Part shown: positions 17,483 to 27,538 of the stretch, piece after piece
Layout: each line of letters opens with the position of its first letter
Position numbering within the stretch: position 1 is the stretch's first letter
Source of the DNA: Myxococcales bacterium
GTDB taxonomy: Bacteria > Myxococcota_C > UBA6777
DNA: 64,000 nt
NCBI GenBank assembly: GCA_020632975.1
Contig: JACKEL010000005.1
Coordinates: 186,001 to 250,000, forward strand
Reading direction: 5' to 3'
The notes under the pieces: generated by a model
What the model saw: the letters and a program-made list of their open reading frames with translations, nothing else
Databases searched by the model: none
What the model was told of the DNA's origin: nothing
Program-made: the position numbers and the translations under genes

Positions 17483-18639
17483 TGGAACGTTGGCGTCCTT
17501 TTGATGAAGAAGAAGCGCGTCTCGCCCTCGCTTTGCTCCCAGGTATCGGGGGGAAACTGACACAACGCTTGTTACAGCGTTTTGGTCAAGCGACAGAGAT
17601 CTTTGCAGCTTCAAAAGAAGACTTGCTGTGTTTGGAGGGTATTGGCGACACGTTGATGCAACGTATCTTTGAGGGCCCTCCTCCTGCGAAGCTTCGCCAA
17701 GTCATCCAAAGGATGCGGCGCTCGGGGATCTGGCTGCTTGCGCTTGGTGATCCAGATTATCCAAGCGCTCTTTTGCAACTGACCTCCCCGCCTAGTTTGC
17801 TGTTTGGCCGTGGGGATCGCTCGCAGCTTCGGGGATATCGCGGCGTGTCTGTGGTGGGAACACGCGAACCCAACGCACAAGGCGCAAGACTCACCCAAGA
17901 CTGTGTGACTGCGCTCTGTGCACACGGTTACGCGGTGATCTCAGGAGGCGCACGCGGGATCGACGCTTGTGCGCATCGAGAAACCATTCGACAAGGCGGA
18001 CAAACGTGGGCTTTGCTTGGGTGCGGCGTGGATGTCGCCTATCCTCCCGAACATGGCGAGCTTTTCACACAGATCGCGAATCAAGGTGGGCTGCTGCTTT
18101 CTGAGTTTTTACCTGGGGAGTCTCCAGAAAAAGGCTACTTCCCAAGAAGAAATCGTCTGATCGCAGCCCTCAGCGAAGCCGTGGTGGTCGTCCAATGCAG
18201 CCAAAAAAGTGGCGCATTGAATACCGCAGAGGTAGCCTTGGAACTCCAACGCCCGATCGCGACCTATCCTGGGCGCCCTTTGGAACCACTCGCGGGGGGT
18301 CCGCATCTTTTGTTGAGGCAAGGTGCTTGGTTGATCGAAAGTGGCGAGGAGCTTTGTCAGCGACTGGCAGGACGACAAGAACAAGTCCCTTCTCAACTTG
18401 GTTTTTGGGAACCATCCGCGGCGTCTCTTCCGTCGAAGAAACGGGAAAAAGTGAGGTCTCTATCTCTGGAAGGCCCCTTGCGTCGCTTGTGGGAGCATCT
18501 ACCACAAGATCCGCTTCACATCGATGATATCGCGCAAGGGATGGGCACGAGCATCCAAGAAGTCAGCGCTCAACTTGTGGAGTTGGAGTTAAGTGGGCTT
18601 GCCATCGCCTATCCAGGGATGTGTTATTCGAGAGGCTAA
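17482..18639 (+). CDS. dprA: DNA-processing protein DprA/Smf
   Basis: A 385-residue DprA protein, which loads RecA on incoming single-stranded DNA during natural transformation and is also widespread in non-competent species. The ATG overlaps the mtnB stop by one base. The N-terminal part (about 1-75) has a helix-hairpin-helix look (LALLPGIGGKLTQRLLQRF, LCLEGIGDTLMQ). The Rossmann core has VVGTREPNAQG, ISGGARGIDACAH and LLGCGVDVAYP, followed by FPRRNRLIAALSEAVVVV. The C-terminal winged helix (about 325-385) is present (LWEHLPQDPLHIDDIAQGMG). The length is normal. It is followed by a separate promoter and topA, a neighbour often seen with dprA. Confidence 0.95.
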   Translation: MERWRPFDEEEARLALALLPGIGGKLTQRLLQRFGQATEIFAASKEDLLCLEGIGDTLMQRIFEGPPPAKLRQVIQRMRRSGIWLLALGDPDYPSALLQLTSPPSLLFGRGDRSQLRGYRGVSVVGTREPNAQGARLTQDCVTALCAHGYAVISGGARGIDACAHRETIRQGGQTWALLGCGVDVAYPPEHGELFTQIANQGGLLLSEFLPGESPEKGYFPRRNRLIAALSEAVVVVQCSQKSGALNTAEVALELQRPIATYPGRPLEPLAGGPHLLLRQGAWLIESGEELCQRLAGRQEQVPSQLGFWEPSAASLPSKKREKVRSLSLEGPLRRLWEHLPQDPLHIDDIAQGMGTSIQEVSAQLVELELSGLAIAYPGMCYSRG

Positions 18640-18700
18640 ATCAGCGGAAAAAGCAAGGGGGATAGGGCATGTGGGATAGGGTAAGAAAAAGACAAGTTGA

Positions 18701-18730
18701 TTGACAGCCCTCCCACAAACAAGCTATCTC
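18701..18730 (+). promoter_or_regulatory. Putative sigma-70 promoter of topA
   Basis: TTGACA at 18701-18706 with TATCTC at 18725-18730 (18-bp spacer). The leader of about 90 bases contains a small hairpin GGGCGA AGAG TCGCCC at 18751-18766. Confidence 0.55.
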
Positions 18731-18826
18731 TGCCAGAGATCATATATTGAGGGCGAAGAGTCGCCCCCAAAGTAAGCAAAGAACCGAAGTATTCGCACGT
18801 TTCGTCTTTCCAAGAGAGAGTAGAGG

Positions 18827-21685
18827 ATGTCAAAACTCGTCATCGTCGAGTCCCCGGCCAAAGCCAAGACCATTCAAAAGTATCTTCCTGGTGACTACGT
18901 TGTCATGGCCTCGATGGGGCACATTCGAGATCTTCCCGACAACGCCAGCCAGATGCCCACCAAGTATCGCAAAGAGTCGTGGGCCAGTCTTGGTGTGAAC
19001 GTCGAGGGAGAGTTTGAGCCTGTTTACATCGTGAAAGATCCACGCTCAAAGAAGTCGATAGAAGAGCTGAAAAAAGCTTTAAGTGATGCCGACGAACTCA
19101 TCCTCGCAACGGACGAGGATCGCGAGGGAGAGGCGATTAGCTGGCACTTGAAGGAAGCTCTCAAGCCCAAGGTGCCGATCAAGCGCATGGTGTTCCACGA
19201 GATCACCAAGACTGCGATCCAAGAAGCGCTCCAAAACACCCGCGTCATCGACGAAGACTTGGTATCCGCTCAAGAAGCGCGCCGCATCCTCGACCGTTTG
19301 GTGGGTTATCCCCTGTCTTTGTTGGTCGGAAAAAAGATCAAGTATGGTCTTTCAGCAGGCCGCGTACAGTCCGCAGCTGTGCGACTTTTGGTAGAACGCG
19401 AACGCGAGCGACGACGTTTCCAAAAAGGAACGTACTGGGACCTCAAAGCCGCTCTCTCCAAGGGACACGAAGCCTTTGAAGCGATGTTGTACGCGATCAA
19501 CCAAACGCGTATCGCGACAAGCAAAGACTTCGATGAGCACACGGGCAAGATCGAAGCAAGCAAAGCAGACAAGCTGATCTTGCTCTCGCAAATGGACGCG
19601 ACCCGCTACCAAGAAGCGATCCGTCAGAATCCTTGGCATGTCCTGTCAGTCCATTACAATCCGTACAAGACATCGCCCAAGCCTCCGTTTACGACCTCGA
19701 CACTCCAACAGGAATCGAGCCGAAAGCTCGGTCTCTCCGCCCAAGAGACCATGAGCATCGCGCAACGACTCTACGAAAACGGACATATCACCTACATGCG
19801 TACTGACAGCGTCCACCTGTCAGATCAAGCGATCAATGCAGCACGCAACTCGATCCAACGCTTGTATGGAGGTGAATATCTCCCCGATACAGCGCGTTTT
19901 TACAAGTCTAGCTCCAAAAGTGCCCAAGAAGCGCACGAAGCGATCCGCCCCACTGGCGATGCCTTTGCATCCCCCCGAGACAGCGGGCTTGTCGGTCGCG
20001 AGTTGGCTTTGTACGAGTTGATCTGGATGCGTACTGTCGCTTCTCAGATGGTCGATGCTCGCAAGACGGGTATCCGTGCAGACATCGAAGTGCGCTCTGG
20101 CCAAGATGCGTTGCAATTCCGCGCAAATGGCCAACGCATCGACTTTGCAGGGTTCATGCGCGCTTATGTCGAAGGCAGCGATGATCCTGAAGCAGAGTTG
20201 GAAAACAAAGACGTTCCTCTCCCCGATCTCAAGCCTGACGACCTGTTGTCATGCCAAGAAGTGAATGCGCTGTATCACGAAACCAAGCCCCCAGCGCGCT
20301 TTACAGAAGCTTCCTTGGTCAAGGCACTAGAAGAAGAAGGCATCGGCCGCCCTAGTACCTACGCCACGATCATCGAAAAGATCAAAGCTGACGAACGCTA
20401 CGCCCGCAAGGTCGGGAACGCGTTGGTGCCTACCTACATGGCTTTTGCGGTGACGCACTTCTTGGAAGCGTACTTTGGCGATCTTGTGGACCTCAAGTTC
20501 ACAGCACGCATGGAGAACCAGCTGGACGAGATCGCCCGTGGCGAACTGAGTAAAGTCGGTTACCTGCACGAGTTCTATCGCAGAGAAGGCGCATTCCGCG
20601 ATCAAATCGACGATAGAGACACCAATGTCGATCCCGAAAAAGCCCGTGCAGTGGACTTAGACGCATTTGAAGCAGAGCTTCGCGTGGGTCGTTTTGGTCC
20701 TTATGTGCAGTTTGAAAAAGATGGGGAAGTCAAACGCGTCGATGTCCCCGATGACATCGCCCCTGCAGAACTGACCTTGGCTCATATCACTGAACTGCTC
20801 GAAGAACGCGAGCAAGGCCCCACAGTGATCGGCATCCACCCCACTGTCGGACGCGCGATTTACCTGAAAAAAGGCCCTTATGGTCCCTACTTGGAGATCG
20901 AGCCCGAAGAAGAAGTCGCCCCTCCTCCCGTTGAAGAAGAGGAAGAAGACGGCAAGAAAAAACGCGGGCGAAAAAGCGGCAGCAAAAAAGTTGCCAAGCC
21001 CAAGCCTCAACGCGCCTCGATTCCTCGTTGGATGTCGCTTGGTGAACTTACAAATGAGCCCGAACAAGGGCTTGCTTTGGCGATCAAGCTACTCTCCTTG
21101 CCGCGAAAACTCGGTGAACACCCCGAAGACAGCGCGGTGATCGAAGCAGGGATCGGTCGTTATGGTGCTTTTATCAAGCATGGTGACACTTACCGCAATC
21201 TTCCCGATGAATCCAAGATCTTGGACATCACCTTGGAAGACGCTTTGGAGATCCTCAAAGAGCCGAAGAAAGGCAAAGGCGGCGTCAAAAGCAGCCGTGT
21301 CTTGCGCGAACTTGGCGAGGATAAAGACGGTAATGCGGTACAAGTCTGTGATGGTCGCTATGGACCTTACATCAAAGGTGGCAAGGTGAATGCTCCCATC
21401 CCACGGGGTGTTACACCTGAAGACCTGACGTTGGAAAAAGCGGTCGAACTTCTTGAGGTTCGCAAGGCCAATATGCCCGAAAAACCCGATAAGAAAGCCG
21501 CGAAGAAAAAGACGACCAAGGCAGAAGACAGCAAAGCCAAAGACAGCAAGGTCAAAGCAGAAAAAAGCACCAAGAAGACCACCAAAGCCGCTGCCAAGAC
21601 CACAAAAACAGCTGAAAAGGCCGAGAAGTCCGCAAGCTCGACCAAGACAGCAGCCAAGAAGACCACCAAAAAGTCGAAAGACTGA
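18827..21685 (+). CDS. topA: DNA topoisomerase I (type IA)
   Basis: A 952-residue enzyme that relaxes negative supercoils by single-strand passage. The ATG at 18827 follows AGAGG. The N-terminal Toprim domain begins KLVIVESPAKAKTI and includes DEDREGEAISWH. The active-site tyrosine is Tyr323 in ITYMRTDSVHLSD. GRPSTYATIIEKI belongs to the core. After about residue 600 come topoisomerase C-terminal repeats (RFGPYVQFEKDGEVKR, GRAIYLKKGPYGPYLE, GRYGAFIKHGDTYRNL and GRYGPYIKGGKVNAPI) instead of four-cysteine zinc ribbons, the Actinobacteria/deltaproteobacteria style of tail. An acidic-basic insert (EEEEEDGKKKRGRKSG) lies near 707-722. The final 70 residues are a disordered Lys/Ala/Thr tail that probably binds DNA. 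Confidence 0.97.
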   Translation: MSKLVIVESPAKAKTIQKYLPGDYVVMASMGHIRDLPDNASQMPTKYRKESWASLGVNVEGEFEPVYIVKDPRSKKSIEELKKALSDADELILATDEDREGEAISWHLKEALKPKVPIKRMVFHEITKTAIQEALQNTRVIDEDLVSAQEARRILDRLVGYPLSLLVGKKIKYGLSAGRVQSAAVRLLVERERERRRFQKGTYWDLKAALSKGHEAFEAMLYAINQTRIATSKDFDEHTGKIEASKADKLILLSQMDATRYQEAIRQNPWHVLSVHYNPYKTSPKPPFTTSTLQQESSRKLGLSAQETMSIAQRLYENGHITYMRTDSVHLSDQAINAARNSIQRLYGGEYLPDTARFYKSSSKSAQEAHEAIRPTGDAFASPRDSGLVGRELALYELIWMRTVASQMVDARKTGIRADIEVRSGQDALQFRANGQRIDFAGFMRAYVEGSDDPEAELENKDVPLPDLKPDDLLSCQEVNALYHETKPPARFTEASLVKALEEEGIGRPSTYATIIEKIKADERYARKVGNALVPTYMAFAVTHFLEAYFGDLVDLKFTARMENQLDEIARGELSKVGYLHEFYRREGAFRDQIDDRDTNVDPEKARAVDLDAFEAELRVGRFGPYVQFEKDGEVKRVDVPDDIAPAELTLAHITELLEEREQGPTVIGIHPTVGRAIYLKKGPYGPYLEIEPEEEVAPPPVEEEEEDGKKKRGRKSGSKKVAKPKPQRASIPRWMSLGELTNEPEQGLALAIKLLSLPRKLGEHPEDSAVIEAGIGRYGAFIKHGDTYRNLPDESKILDITLEDALEILKEPKKGKGGVKSSRVLRELGEDKDGNAVQVCDGRYGPYIKGGKVNAPIPRGVTPEDLTLEKAVELLEVRKANMPEKPDKKAAKKKTTKAEDSKAKDSKVKAEKSTKKTTKAAAKTTKTAEKAEKSASSTKTAAKKTTKKSKD

Positions 21686-21763
21686 TCTCTTGGTTGTGTT
21701 GTCTCCAAGCCCGCGCCCTTCAGGTCAAAGGCCCCAATAACCCCACACATCGAGCCTTCCATC

Positions 21764-22906
21764 ATGATCTACATGGACTACAACGCAACAACGCCGATGG
21801 ATCGGCGTGTTGCAGATGCGATGGTGCCCTTCCTTTACGAACACTTCGGCAATCCCTCCAGCAGCCACGTTTACGGACAAAAAACCCGCCAAGCCATCGA
21901 CGAAGCACGCGCAGAAGTCGCAGCGTTGATCCATGCGCAACCTTCTGAGATCATCTTTACAAGCGGTGGTACCGAGTCCAACAACATGGTGATCAAAGGG
22001 GTTGCGGAGTCCAAAGCAACGCAAGGCCGCCACATCATCATCTCTGCGTTCGAACACCCCGCGATCACGGAGCCTTGCGCTTATCTGGCCAAGCAAGGTT
22101 ATGAGATCACCCAAATCCCCGTAGATGCGATGGGTATCCTCGATGTCCAAGCCCTCGAAGCTGCGATACGACCCGACACCATCTTGGTTTCTGTGATGCT
22201 CGCCAACAACGAAGTGGGGACTTTACAGCCACTTCAAGCGATCAGCGCACTTACCCGACCGCGTGGGATTCTTTTCCACAGTGATGCCTCGCAAGCCGTC
22301 GGAAAAACCGAGGTGGATGTCGAAGCGCTTGGCGTAGATATGCTGACGATCGCAGGGCACAAGTTCTATGGTCCCAAAGGCATCGGGGCTTTGTACCTGC
22401 GGCAAGGACTACGACTGCCGAGCTTTTTGCATGGTGCAGGGCACGAACGCGGACAGCGCGCAGGAACAGAGAATGTGATCGAGATCGTGGGACTTGGGGT
22501 AGCAGCCAAGCTCGCTCGCGAAGAACTCCCCGAAGAGATCGAGCGGTTGAGTCAATGGCGTGATCATCTTTGGAGGACGATCTCTGCGGCCCTTCCTGAC
22601 AAAGTGCGTTTGCACGGCCATCCCGAGCAAAGGCTATGCAACACCCTAAATATCGGATTTTGTGGACTGAAAGGCAGTGACATCGCGCAAGCCTTGGAAG
22701 GAAAACTGGCCTTTTCTCTGGGCTCAGCCTGCCACAGTTCGGTGACGCAGTTATCGGGTGTACTTCAGGCGATGGGCGTTGAACCAGACTCAGGGATGGG
22801 CGCAGTTCGCCTATCTTTGGGCAGAATGACGACTTTGAAGGAGGTGGAAGAAGCAAGCCGCTTGTTGATTCAAACAGCACAAGGCTTGTACGATAACGCT
22901 CACTGA
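21764..22906 (+). CDS. Cysteine desulfurase (NifS/IscS-type, PLP-dependent)
   Basis: A 380-residue PLP enzyme that takes sulfur from L-cysteine for Fe-S clusters or thiolation. It opens MIYMDYNATTPMD, a family signature. TSGGTESNN (66-74) holds the cofactor phosphate, HSDASQAVGK (172-181) is the PLP region and Lys200 in AGHKFYGPKG is the Schiff-base lysine. The catalytic Cys323 lies in FSLGSACHSS, the class I pattern. No iscU, sufE or rrf2 gene is nearby, so its partner is unknown. A role with tRNA thiolation is possible. It lies 78 bases after topA on the same strand and may be cotranscribed. Confidence 0.93.
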   Translation: MIYMDYNATTPMDRRVADAMVPFLYEHFGNPSSSHVYGQKTRQAIDEARAEVAALIHAQPSEIIFTSGGTESNNMVIKGVAESKATQGRHIIISAFEHPAITEPCAYLAKQGYEITQIPVDAMGILDVQALEAAIRPDTILVSVMLANNEVGTLQPLQAISALTRPRGILFHSDASQAVGKTEVDVEALGVDMLTIAGHKFYGPKGIGALYLRQGLRLPSFLHGAGHERGQRAGTENVIEIVGLGVAAKLAREELPEEIERLSQWRDHLWRTISAALPDKVRLHGHPEQRLCNTLNIGFCGLKGSDIAQALEGKLAFSLGSACHSSVTQLSGVLQAMGVEPDSGMGAVRLSLGRMTTLKEVEEASRLLIQTAQGLYDNAH

Positions 22907-22925
22907 GGGAAGACTCCACGATCAA

Positions 22926-22958
22926 ACAAAGCCGCGCCAGAGGGGGCGAGGGCTTTGT
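22926..22958 (+). other. Hairpin after the cysteine desulfurase gene
   Basis: An 8-bp perfect stem ACAAAGCC / GGCTTTGT (22926-22933 with 22951-22958) with an inner GCGCC/GGCG pairing. There is no T tract after it, so it may be a weak terminator, an mRNA 3'-end barrier or nothing. Confidence 0.35.
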
Positions 22959-23033
22959 AGAGCGAATCAAAAGCACCGTGGGGGAGAGGGCAAACCATAA
23001 CAAAAGCCGCAAGGATGCGCGGCGGAGGCAGAC

Positions 23034-25040
23034 GTGACTCAAATCGATAGACAAGACACCGCTCCCCTCACCCCCGAATCCTCGACGGGTTGGGACACAG
23101 CATGGCATCCTCAATCATCATCAGCCCCTCAACAAAAGAGAGAAGATCGCATGGCGAACACATCAGCGTCGCCCTCCAATCTCGCGGCGTTGCTGCCCAA
23201 GCGCGCTGCGGAAACGCCCTATGAAACGGCACTTTGCGTAAGGCACCCGCAAGGCTGGCAATCAATGACTTGGCAGAGTTACCTCCAACAAGTGATGCAG
23301 CTTGCTTCAGCCCTTGAACCCGACGTCCAGACCCAAGAGATGGTCTGCCTGCTTAGCGAAAATCGCCCAGAGTGGGTCTTTTCAGACATGGCGATCCTTT
23401 CCTTGGGCGCGGTCACTGTTCCCATCTACCCCACAAGCTCTCCCAAAGAGATCGCTTACATCCTCAACGACTGCAAAGCCCGCCTGTTGCTGCTTTCCAA
23501 CCAAACCCAGCTCGAAAAGATCCTGTCCTTGCGACAACAAGAACGCCTCCCCTACCTCCAAAAAGTGGTCTGTATCGAAGGCTCTCATCACTGCGATGGC
23601 AAGGACATCTTTTCTTGGCAACAGCTCCTCAACCAAGCAACAGACGAAGGCATCCAACGCGTTCAAGAACGCCGCGACGAGATCCACGGCGAACAACTTG
23701 CGACGCTGATCTACACGTCAGGAACGACAGGAGAGCCCAAAGGCGTGATGTTGCGTCACCGCAATATCCTCAGCAACCTCCAAGCCCTCGAACCGACTGT
23801 GCGTCAAGCCATCGACGGCCGCGTCCGCATGTTGTCTTTTTTGCCACTCAGCCACGCATTTGAGCGGACTATCGGGCACTTTCTCGCGATCCACATGGGT
23901 TTTGAGGTCTCCTTTTCCCGAGGAATCGATCGCCTCCTCGATGAGCTTCGCGAGGTCCAACCCAACTTCCTCGTCAGCGTTCCCAGCGTGTACGAGGAGA
24001 TCTACACGCGCGTCTTGCGAGAAACGCAAAGCGGCTCTCCCCTCAAAGACAACACGCTTCAGTGGTGCTTGGAGATCGGTCGCCAACGCGCACGCTACCA
24101 ACTCGCAGGACAAGAGCCCGGTTTTTTGTTTGAGCGCGCGCAGTTTCCGCTGGCAGATCGACTTTTGTTCCGCCGTGTCCGCGAGATGTTTGGAGGAAAA
24201 CTCCAGTACGCGATCTCTGGTGGAGCCCCCTTGGCCCGCGACATTATCGAGTTTTTGATCGGTGCAGGCGTCCATGTCATCGAAGGATACGGCCTTTCCG
24301 AGACAGGTCCCGTCCTCACAGTCAACCCGATCCATGGCGTCCGACCAGGAAGCGTGGGACGCCCTCTTCCCAACGTCGAGTTGAAGATCGTCCCCGAGCC
24401 GGGCTACGAAATCGAAGGCGAGATCGTCGTTCGCGGACCCAATGTGATGGCGGGTTACTACAACAAAGAGGAAGAAACCCAACACATCCTCGACCAAGAG
24501 GGTTGGCTGCGCACGGGTGATATCGGCTACTTGGATGCAGATGGTTACGTCGTGATTACGGACCGCAAAAAAGACCTGATCAAGCTCGCCACAGGAAAGT
24601 ACGTTGCTCCCCAACCCATCGAACGCCACCTCAAAACGCACCCTTTTATCCGACAAGCCGTGGTATTAGGAGATCGACGTTTGTTTTGTGTGGCGCTTTT
24701 GGTCCCAGACATCGAGGGTTTGCGCTCACAGATCCCCGACATCTCTTGGAACAAGACTTCGCTTTGGTTGCGCGACCCCCGCGTGCTTCAACTCTTCCAA
24801 AATGCCATCGACGAGATGCACCAACGACTTGAGTTGGGACGCTGGGAACAAATCAAACGCTTCGCGCTTCTCCCCGCCCCACTCTCCCAAGCCAACGGCG
24901 AACTCACCCCAACAGGCAAGCTCAAACGCCGCGTGATAGAAGCCCGCTACAAAACTTTGATAGACGAACTCTCTCCCCTCCCCGAAACGCGCTCACAAAC
25001 GGATATCCCGACCTTTCGGGCCTCTGCTCCAACGACCTAA
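23034..25040 (+). CDS. Long-chain fatty acid-CoA ligase (AMP-forming)
   Basis: A 668-residue acyl-CoA synthetase of the ANL superfamily, activating fatty acids with ATP and CoA. Motifs: LIYTSGTTGEPKGVML (P-loop, about 224-239), FLPLSHAFERT, EGYGLSETGPVL, WLRTGDIGYLDADGY and ITDRKKDLIKLATGKYVAP (hinge and C-terminal catalytic Lys region). It matches the FAA1/long-chain group, with the LSHAFER motif. The GTG at 23034 has a perfect GGAGG five bases upstream and adds 39 polar residues. An ATG at 23151 (MANTSASPSN) with AGAGAGAAG is the alternative, closer to the conserved region. It could feed beta-oxidation or, with the desaturase at 9 kb, lipid remodelling. Confidence 0.93.
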   Translation: MTQIDRQDTAPLTPESSTGWDTAWHPQSSSAPQQKREDRMANTSASPSNLAALLPKRAAETPYETALCVRHPQGWQSMTWQSYLQQVMQLASALEPDVQTQEMVCLLSENRPEWVFSDMAILSLGAVTVPIYPTSSPKEIAYILNDCKARLLLLSNQTQLEKILSLRQQERLPYLQKVVCIEGSHHCDGKDIFSWQQLLNQATDEGIQRVQERRDEIHGEQLATLIYTSGTTGEPKGVMLRHRNILSNLQALEPTVRQAIDGRVRMLSFLPLSHAFERTIGHFLAIHMGFEVSFSRGIDRLLDELREVQPNFLVSVPSVYEEIYTRVLRETQSGSPLKDNTLQWCLEIGRQRARYQLAGQEPGFLFERAQFPLADRLLFRRVREMFGGKLQYAISGGAPLARDIIEFLIGAGVHVIEGYGLSETGPVLTVNPIHGVRPGSVGRPLPNVELKIVPEPGYEIEGEIVVRGPNVMAGYYNKEEETQHILDQEGWLRTGDIGYLDADGYVVITDRKKDLIKLATGKYVAPQPIERHLKTHPFIRQAVVLGDRRLFCVALLVPDIEGLRSQIPDISWNKTSLWLRDPRVLQLFQNAIDEMHQRLELGRWEQIKRFALLPAPLSQANGELTPTGKLKRRVIEARYKTLIDELSPLPETRSQTDIPTFRASAPTT

Positions 25041-25542
25041 TTCCATCCTTCGGCACACTTTTTTTCTTACGACTGACAAGAAAAAATTTGCTTTTCTTTC
25101 TGGCTATGCCGATTCTTGCTAGAACCAAGGCATCCATTTTGTTGCGAGAGCATGAGCGCTTGCTATTCCAAACAAGCGTTCATACTCTCTCAAAGAGACG
25201 GAAAAACCTTGTGCAGGATATCGCAGGAGGAACCGAAGCAAGAGAGCAAAACTCGCAAGGATCAAAAAGAAATTTGACAGAGCCCTGCTCTTTGTGTAGA
25301 GTGTCTAGGCTCAAAAATTTGTATAGCGTGTTTCGGACCGAAATTTTTGAGAAGAGAGCCCATCCCACACCCCATGAGCTATCCAGCAAGACGCTGTGAA
25401 GCCCGCCGCTTGGCCGTTGATGTGGGGGGCGCATCAAAAAGATCTGCCCATCACTGCAAGAGAAAAACTACAGCAAGAGGTCCAAGACATGTTGTATTGG
25501 GCAACTTGCCTGAACGTATTGATGGTTAGGGCATATTGACGG
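25041..25542. other. Intergenic leader region before dnaG
   Basis: About 500 bases with no credible coding frame. It contains one good promoter at 25274-25302, which would give dnaG a leader of about 230 bases. A low-quality AT-only inverted repeat lies at about 25059-25087. No rpsU gene is present here, unlike the classical rpsU-dnaG-rpoD operon. Confidence 0.55.
25274..25302 (+). promoter_or_regulatory. Putative sigma-70 promoter of the dnaG-rpoD operon
   Basis: TTGACA at 25274-25279, a 17-bp spacer and TAGAGT at 25297-25302. It is the best promoter match in the region before dnaG. Confidence 0.6.
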
Positions 25543-27522
25543 ATGGCGCCTTCGTATGATGCAACGGTGCAAGAGATCCGCGCGCGGATAGACATCGTCG
25601 AATTAATCGGACGTTACGTCTCTTTGAAGAAAGCAGGCTCAAGCTATAAGGCTTGTTGTCCCTTTCACAAAGAAAAGACCCCTTCCTTTCACGTCCACCC
25701 TCATCGTCAGTTCTACTACTGTTTCGGCTGTGGTGCCAAAGGCGATCTCTTCAACTTTTTGATGGAGTATGAAGGAAAGAGCTTTGGTGACGTGGTGCGA
25801 GAGTTGGCGCAAGCGTTGCGTCTTCCGCTTCCCGACGCGGACATCGACTACGTAAAGATCAGCGAACAAGAAGCCCACAAAGAAAAGCTCTACCAACTCC
25901 TCCAAATCGCCCAAAACTTCTTCCACAGCCAGCTCAAAAGCCCGGCAGGAAGTGAAGCACGCGCTTATTTACAGAGGCGCGGTGTCAGCGAAGAGATGAT
26001 CCAGACGTTTGGTTTGGGTTACGCTCCCGACAATTGGGGAGCCTTGCGGGATCATCTCGAGGACCAAGAGCAAGATATCGAATTGGCCTGTGAAGCGGGC
26101 CTTTTGAAAGAAGGCGAAAAGAGTAAGCGTCCCTACGATCGTTTTCGCCACCGTTTGATGTTTCCGATCTGGCAGCCAACAGGCCGCCTTGTGGGTTTTG
26201 GTGGGCGCGCTCTCCGCGACTTGGATGGCGCCAAATACCTCAACTCTCCCGAGAGTCCGTTGTTTCAGAAGAGCGAATTGCTCTACGGGCTCCACTTAGC
26301 ACACAGCGCGATTCGCCATGCCTCCCACGCTTTGTTGGTCGAAGGCTATATGGACGTTATCGCGCTGCATCAGTTTGGTTTTCATGAAGCCATCGCAACG
26401 TTGGGAACCTCTTTGACAGAGGCGCACTGCGTCTTGTTGCGTCGCTATAGCCAAAAACTGGTGTTGCTTTTCGATGGTGATGAGGCAGGCATCAAAGCCG
26501 CTGAGCGTTCCTTGGCGTTGTTGTTGCCTGCGGGTTTTTCTGTGGATGCGTTGTTTCTTCCTGATAAAGAAGATCCTGATAGTTATCTTCAAAAGCACGG
26601 AAGGGACGCATTTTCCGATCTTTTACAAAAAGAGAAACGCCCAGCATTTGACTTGTGGCTGCAACATTTGTTGCAACGCGCCGACAAAGATCCTGTCCAA
26701 CTTCGCGACGCCACAGAAAAAGTCCTGACCGTTTTACGTGAGGTCAACGATCCGCTCCTCCAAGACCTCTACATCAAACGCGTTGGTGAGATCTTCTCTT
26801 TAGAAGAGTCGGTCTTGCGTCGTCAGATGATGAGACTGTTGCCGAGCGGACCCAAAGGTGCTCCCCCAGCCGTTGCAGGGTTCGAGCCCGAGGCCCGCTC
26901 AAACGATTTTTCTCGTAGGGAAGCCTCTTCGCGTCAAGAGCTTCCTCCCGAGTTGGGCGCAGCGCCCGCAAGTGAGGAGATCATCGCACGCCTCTTGATC
27001 AAGAGTTTTGTGGACTGCCCAGAGTATGTGCCTCCACTTTCCCCGAGCCGTGTGGTGGAACAGATCAAGTCGAAGGTCTGGAGACCTTTGTTGGAGCGAT
27101 TTTTATTGGACGTGGAAGAAGGTGGCGACCAAGCTGTATTGGTTGCGGGTGTACTGGAGTCATTGACGCCCCACCCACAACTCAAAAAGAAGATGACGGA
27201 CGCCTTTTTTCATGAGCCTGCGTTTCAAGAGACCAACGTCTCGATGGGCTATGATTTGATCTTGCAAACCTTGGATCAAACTTCACTCCAACGGGAGTTG
27301 AACCAGCTCCAAGAAGAAGCCAAGCAATTGCAAAGCCAAAACGCCGTACTAGCGATAGCAGTGGGAGAGCGAGAAGAAACCGCAACCACGGGAAGTACGG
27401 GCATCTCTGACGAAGAGATCGCGCTGCTAAAGAAATTTGAATTACTCGGGCGACAAAAGCTAAACAGCCCTCTCGCCCGTTTTGGCAAGCACAACAAGCT
27501 TGCGGAAGGGCCATCTACTTAA
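25543..27522 (+). CDS. dnaG: DNA primase
   Basis: A 659-residue primase that lays RNA primers for replication. The N-terminal CHC2 zinc finger is clear: CPFHKEKTPSFHVH and YYCFGCGAKGD (about 39-70). The catalytic core has YLNSPESPLFQKSELLYGL. The Toprim domain has LLVEGYMDVIALHQFG and LVLLFDGDEAGIKAAER. The C-terminal third is the less conserved helicase-binding domain and ends in a Gln-rich coiled coil (RELNQLQEEAKQLQ) before a polar tail. The start ATG at 25543 has only a weak ribosome site; no alternative fits the conserved N-terminus better. It is 106 bases before rpoD on the same strand. Confidence 0.96.
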   Translation: MAPSYDATVQEIRARIDIVELIGRYVSLKKAGSSYKACCPFHKEKTPSFHVHPHRQFYYCFGCGAKGDLFNFLMEYEGKSFGDVVRELAQALRLPLPDADIDYVKISEQEAHKEKLYQLLQIAQNFFHSQLKSPAGSEARAYLQRRGVSEEMIQTFGLGYAPDNWGALRDHLEDQEQDIELACEAGLLKEGEKSKRPYDRFRHRLMFPIWQPTGRLVGFGGRALRDLDGAKYLNSPESPLFQKSELLYGLHLAHSAIRHASHALLVEGYMDVIALHQFGFHEAIATLGTSLTEAHCVLLRRYSQKLVLLFDGDEAGIKAAERSLALLLPAGFSVDALFLPDKEDPDSYLQKHGRDAFSDLLQKEKRPAFDLWLQHLLQRADKDPVQLRDATEKVLTVLREVNDPLLQDLYIKRVGEIFSLEESVLRRQMMRLLPSGPKGAPPAVAGFEPEARSNDFSRREASSRQELPPELGAAPASEEIIARLLIKSFVDCPEYVPPLSPSRVVEQIKSKVWRPLLERFLLDVEEGGDQAVLVAGVLESLTPHPQLKKKMTDAFFHEPAFQETNVSMGYDLILQTLDQTSLQRELNQLQEEAKQLQSQNAVLAIAVGEREETATTGSTGISDEEIALLKKFELLGRQKLNSPLARFGKHNKLAEGPST

Positions 27523-27538
27523 GCGAAGTTGCTGAAGG

